A stretch of DNA of 16,312 nt, taken from the NCBI GenBank assembly GCA_002315655.1, contig DCHO01000012.1:3318-19629 (forward strand). The letters run 5' to 3'. The stretch comes from Christensenella sp. UBA1750 (GTDB lineage Bacteria > Bacillota > Clostridia > Christensenellales > UBA1750). A program made the position numbers and the translations under genes. Positions 13,823 through 16,312 of this stretch are shown piece by piece. The notes under the pieces were generated by a model. It saw only the letters and a list, made by a program, of their open reading frames with translations, was not told the DNA's origin and did not search any database. The number at the start of each line of letters is the position of its first letter. Position 1 is the first letter of the stretch.

Positions 13823-13846
13823 TCAGAGTGATGGAGGAGCAGGCTC

Positions 13847-14419
13847 ATGAAGGCTCTGGAAGAGAAGATTTTGAAGTACGGCAAGGTGCTTCCCGGGGAT
13901 GTGCTCAAGGTCGGTTCTTTCCTGAATCAACAGATTGATGTTCCCCTGATGCGGGAAATGGGCAAGGAAATCGCAAGGGAATTTGCAGACGCCGGTACCA
14001 CCAAGGTCATGACGATTGAAACCTCCGGCATTCCTCTTGCCATGTGTGTGGCCAGTGCCATGGACGTTCCGGTCATTTTCGGCAAGAAGTATCATTCCAT
14101 CAATTTATCCGGCGAAATGCTGATGGCGCAGGTTTTCTCTTACACCCATCAGACCTCTTATTCCGTGATTCTGCCGAAGGAATACATTTCGGATACGGAT
14201 GTGGTTCTGTTGGTGGACGACTTTCTGGCTTCCGGCAATGCCTTCTACGGGATGCTGGATCTGTGCGGACAGGTCGGTGCAAAGATTGCCGGTATTGCTT
14301 CCGGCGTTGAGAAAGGGTATCAGGGCGGCGGAGACAAGCTCCGTGCCGCAGGCTATAAGGTCGTCTCTCTTGCAATCGTTGAGAGCATGAGCGACGGAAA
14401 AGTGACCTTCCGTTCTTGA
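13847..14419 (+). CDS. xpt: Xanthine phosphoribosyltransferase
   Basis: Cytoplasmic purine salvage enzyme: xanthine plus PRPP gives XMP and pyrophosphate. 190 residues, the usual length. The type I phosphoribosyltransferase fold shows the PRPP loop VVLLVDDFLASGNA (119-132) with D124-D125, the N-terminal KVGSFLNQQID (21-31) seen in Xpt proteins, and VEKGYQGG (154-161) at the purine-binding site. GGAGGAG lies 7 nt before the ATG. The gene is followed at 62 nt by a BMP lipoprotein and then an ABC ATPase, linking purine uptake with salvage. No guanine riboswitch core is visible upstream, unlike B. subtilis xpt; CCGAAC elements suggest PurR-type control instead. Confidence 0.94.
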   Translation: MKALEEKILKYGKVLPGDVLKVGSFLNQQIDVPLMREMGKEIAREFADAGTTKVMTIETSGIPLAMCVASAMDVPVIFGKKYHSINLSGEMLMAQVFSYTHQTSYSVILPKEYISDTDVVLLVDDFLASGNAFYGMLDLCGQVGAKIAGIASGVEKGYQGGGDKLRAAGYKVVSLAIVESMSDGKVTFRS

Positions 14420-14481
14420 TTTTCGATGTTCAGGCGGAGAGAACCGCTTAACATAAACAATTTATGGAGGATTTTCATCCC

Positions 14482-15681
14482 ATGAAAAAGATGCTCGCGT
14501 TTGTTCTGATGGCTGCCTTGGTCTTGACCATGGTTGCCGGCTGCTCTTCGACTTCCACTGCAAAATCCGGTAACAGCTCCAACTTCAAGGTTGGCTTCAT
14601 CTTCCTTCACGACGAAAACTCCAACTACGACAAGAACTTCATCGACGCCGCCACTGCCGCCTGCAAGAACCTGAACATCCCTGACGAGAACGTGATCATA
14701 AAGACCAACGTTTCCGAGTCCAATGACTGCTACGAAGCTGCCGCCGAAATGGTTGATATGGGCTGCAACCTGATTTTCGCTGACTCCTTCGGTCACGAAT
14801 CCTACATTCTGCAGGCTGCTCAGGAATATCCCAACGTTCAGTTCTCTCATGCCACCGGCGTCATGGCGCACACTGCCGATCTTGCCAACTTCCACGATGC
14901 CTTTGCGGACATCTACATGGGTCGCTATCTGGCCGGTGTCGCTGCCGGTATGAAGCTGAACCAGATGATCGCTGACGGTCAGATCACCGAAGATCAGGCC
15001 AAGATGGGTTACGTCGGCGCTTATCCCTACGAGGAAGTCAAGTCCGGCTACACCTCCTTCTATCTCGGTGCCAAATCCCAGTGCCCCTCCGTCACCATGG
15101 ATGTCAAGTTCACCAACTCCTGGTTCGACATTGCCAAGGAAAAGGAAGCTGCCATCTCCCTGATTAACGACGGCTGCGTCATCATCTCCCAGCACGCTGA
15201 CTCTGAAGGCGCTCCCAAGGCCTGCGAAGAAAACGGCGTTCCCAACGTTTCCTACAACGTCTCCACCATCGACATCGCTCCCAACACCGCTCTGATCGCC
15301 TCCAGAATCAACTGGGTGCCCTACTTCGAGATGATCATCAAGGCCACCATGGCCGGCGAAAACTATCCCACCGACTACTGCGCCACCATCGCAGAGGGCG
15401 GCGTTGAGGTCTTCGGTTTGAACGACAAGGTTGCCGCTCCCGGTACTGCCGAGAAGATCGAGGAGATCAAGGCTAAACTGATCTCCGGTGAGATTCATGT
15501 CTACGACTGCTCCACCTTCACCGTTGGCGGCGAGACCGTGACCTCCTACATGGCCAACGTGGACGCTGACGAAGCCTACACTCCCGATACGGAAACCGTT
15601 GCTGACGGTTACATTCACGAATCCGAATACCGTTCCGCTCCTTACTTCGGTCTGGACATCGACGGCATCACCCTCAAGTAA
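14482..15681 (+). CDS. BMP-family lipoprotein, substrate-binding protein of a nucleoside-type ABC importer
   Basis: 399 residues with a lipoprotein signal ending VAGC (Cys21) and a Ser/Thr-rich linker, so it is anchored outside the membrane. The body follows the BMP/PnrA layout: KVGFIFLHDENSNYDKNF (47-64), LIFADSFGHESYILQAAQ, YMGRYLAGVAAG, KMGYVGAYPYEEVKSGY and the hinge-region IISQHADSEGAPKACEENG. Known members bind purine nucleosides or related ligands, and the xpt gene upstream supports a purine ligand. ATG 14482 follows GGAGG with an 11-nt spacer; ATG 14464 in the same frame precedes that site and is rejected. Codon use is strongly biased to C-ending codons, suggesting high expression. 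A hairpin follows the gene, so it may be made in excess over the ATPase. Confidence 0.92.
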   Translation: MKKMLAFVLMAALVLTMVAGCSSTSTAKSGNSSNFKVGFIFLHDENSNYDKNFIDAATAACKNLNIPDENVIIKTNVSESNDCYEAAAEMVDMGCNLIFADSFGHESYILQAAQEYPNVQFSHATGVMAHTADLANFHDAFADIYMGRYLAGVAAGMKLNQMIADGQITEDQAKMGYVGAYPYEEVKSGYTSFYLGAKSQCPSVTMDVKFTNSWFDIAKEKEAAISLINDGCVIISQHADSEGAPKACEENGVPNVSYNVSTIDIAPNTALIASRINWVPYFEMIIKATMAGENYPTDYCATIAEGGVEVFGLNDKVAAPGTAEKIEEIKAKLISGEIHVYDCSTFTVGGETVTSYMANVDADEAYTPDTETVADGYIHESEYRSAPYFGLDIDGITLK

Positions 15682-15705
15682 TCGTGATCAATCTGTAATC
15701 TGATA

Positions 15706-15747
15706 CCTTGCCTCCCGGAGTCTGTCCGGGGGGCAAGGATTCGTTTT
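15706..15747 (+). terminator. Hairpin between the binding protein and ABC ATPase genes, probable partial terminator
   Basis: A 14-bp stem pairs 15706-15719 with 15725-15738 (CCTTGCCTCCCGGA against TCCGGGGGGCAAGG, one T-G wobble) around GTCTG, followed by ATTCGTTTTG. The T run is broken, which suits leaky termination that leaves the binding protein more abundant than the transporter. It could also simply protect the upstream mRNA. Confidence 0.75.
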
Positions 15748-15790
15748 GAAGAATTGTTGTGTTTTCACAAGTGATTGCCGAAAAGCGTTC

Positions 15791-15826
15791 GTTCGGAACT
15801 TTTTTCAGTTCTCATTTCATTCGGAA
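15791..15826 (+). promoter_or_regulatory. Pair of TTCGGAA elements upstream of the ABC ATPase (weak PurBox-like)
   Basis: GTTCGGAA (15791-15798) and ATTCGGAA (15819-15826), 28 bp apart in the same orientation, are the reverse complement of the CCGAAC/CCGAAT cores seen before xpt. No confident promoter is visible next to them, so their role is uncertain. Confidence 0.3.
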
Positions 15827-15846
15827 TACAAGGAGGGAACACGCTC

Positions 15847-16312
15847 ATGGCGAGCAATATCGCAATCGAGCTCCGTGACATCACCAAACGTTTCGGCCGC
15901 ATCACGGCCAACAACAAGGTCTCCCTGCAGGTCAGGGAAGGAGAAATCCTTTCCATTCTGGGAGAAAACGGCAGCGGCAAGACCACGCTGATGAACATGA
16001 TCGCCGGGATTTATTTCCCGGAAGAGGGTCACATTTATGTGCGCGGCAAAGAGGTCGTCATCCGCTCACCCAAGGATTCCTTTGAACTCGGCATCGGCAT
16101 GATCCACCAGCACTTCAAGCTGGTTGACGTGTTCTCTGCGGCTGAGAATATCATTCTCGGTCTGCCCGGCAAGCTGGACATCAAGACTGCTTCCGAGAAG
16201 ATCAAGGAGATCTGCGACAGATACGGCTTCGATGTTGACCCTCAGCAGAAGGTCTATGACATGAGCGTGTCTCAGAAGCAGACTGTTGAGATCGTCAAGG
16301 TGCTCTACCGCG
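15847..16312 (+). CDS. ABC transporter ATP-binding protein, nucleoside/BMP type, 3' part beyond window
   Basis: The first 155 residues of a cytoplasmic ATPase that would energise uptake with the BMP lipoprotein. AAGGAGGG precedes the ATG by about 10 nt. Visible parts are Walker A GENGSGKT (39-46), Q-loop MIHQHF with Q88, and a signature region MSVSQKQTVEIVKVLYR (139-155). The signature departs from LSGGQ: the usual Gly after S-V is Ser142. ATPases of the sugar/nucleoside type often have loose signatures of this sort in the first of two fused ATPase domains, so this is probably a double-domain protein of about 500 residues. Walker B lies beyond the edge. Two permease genes would be expected downstream. 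Confidence 0.9.
   Translation, partial: MASNIAIELRDITKRFGRITANNKVSLQVREGEILSILGENGSGKTTLMNMIAGIYFPEEGHIYVRGKEVVIRSPKDSFELGIGMIHQHFKLVDVFSAAENIILGLPGKLDIKTASEKIKEICDRYGFDVDPQQKVYDMSVSQKQTVEIVKVLYR

Noticed and set aside
13632..13846. Guanine/xanthine riboswitch in the xpt leader
   Set aside because: Only a fragment ATAACC resembles the purine aptamer; the rest of the conserved core is missing and the predicted transcript starts downstream of it, near 13787.
15847..16312. Defective ABC ATPase because of the odd signature MSVSQKQ
   Set aside because: Loose signatures are common in the first ATPase domain of sugar/nucleoside-type double-domain proteins, and the rest of the protein is outside the window, so no defect can be claimed.
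1..16312. CRISPR array, insertion sequence, prophage or integrase attachment site
   Set aside because: I see no regularly spaced repeats, no transposase or integrase motifs, and no duplicated tRNA 3' end; the tRNA 3' half, the usual attachment site, lies outside the window.

Overview
The window looks like a chromosomal piece of a low-to-moderate GC Clostridia-type Firmicute, probably gut-associated and Oscillospiraceae/Ruminococcaceae-like. This rests on strong AGGAGG-type ribosome binding sites, sigma-A promoters with 17-bp spacers, G/C-ending codons, lipoprotein signals, a Mn2+ riboswitch and the mix of gene families. The exact taxon is an inference. All protein genes lie on the + strand. 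The only minus-strand gene is a tRNA cut by the left edge.

Layout. (1) 1-1264: the 5' part of tRNA-Pro(GGG) on the minus strand, divergent from galM (aldose 1-epimerase), each with a near-consensus promoter, then a terminator. (2) 1265-4194: a two-gene unit of a lipoprotein and a zinc-ribbon, membrane-anchored protein; both carry the same TPR-like repeat, and the function is unknown. (3) 4195-8752: a regulated-looking promoter, a leader of about 220 nt with a possible 44-codon ORF, then an operon of a MATE transporter fused to a degenerate RsbW-type ATPase domain, a GNAT-like protein with a Cys cluster, and a membrane-anchored SpoIIE/RsbU-type PP2C phosphatase. (4) 8753-9383: a small membrane protein with an HEYGH motif. 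(5) 9384-11098: a nitrilase-fold/glycerophosphodiesterase fusion. (6) 11099-12770: a neurotransmitter:sodium symporter (NSS) family transporter with animal-like Na2-site residues. (7) 12771-13607: a yybP-ykoY Mn2+ riboswitch with a readable terminator/antiterminator platform controlling mntP, a Mn2+ exporter. (8) 13608-16312: xpt (xanthine phosphoribosyltransferase), a BMP-family lipoprotein and the start of a nucleoside-type ABC ATPase. This is a purine salvage and uptake locus with several CCGAAC (PurBox-like) elements.

The best candidate for something under-described is region 3. A transporter, a degenerate anti-sigma-like ATPase domain, a GNAT and a PP2C phosphatase sit together without a visible STAS protein or sigma factor, suggesting a partner-switch-like module whose output could be a transporter. 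Other points of interest are the riboswitch switching logic, the nitrilase-GDPD fusion with an altered metal-ligand residue, and the distributed PurBox-like sites.
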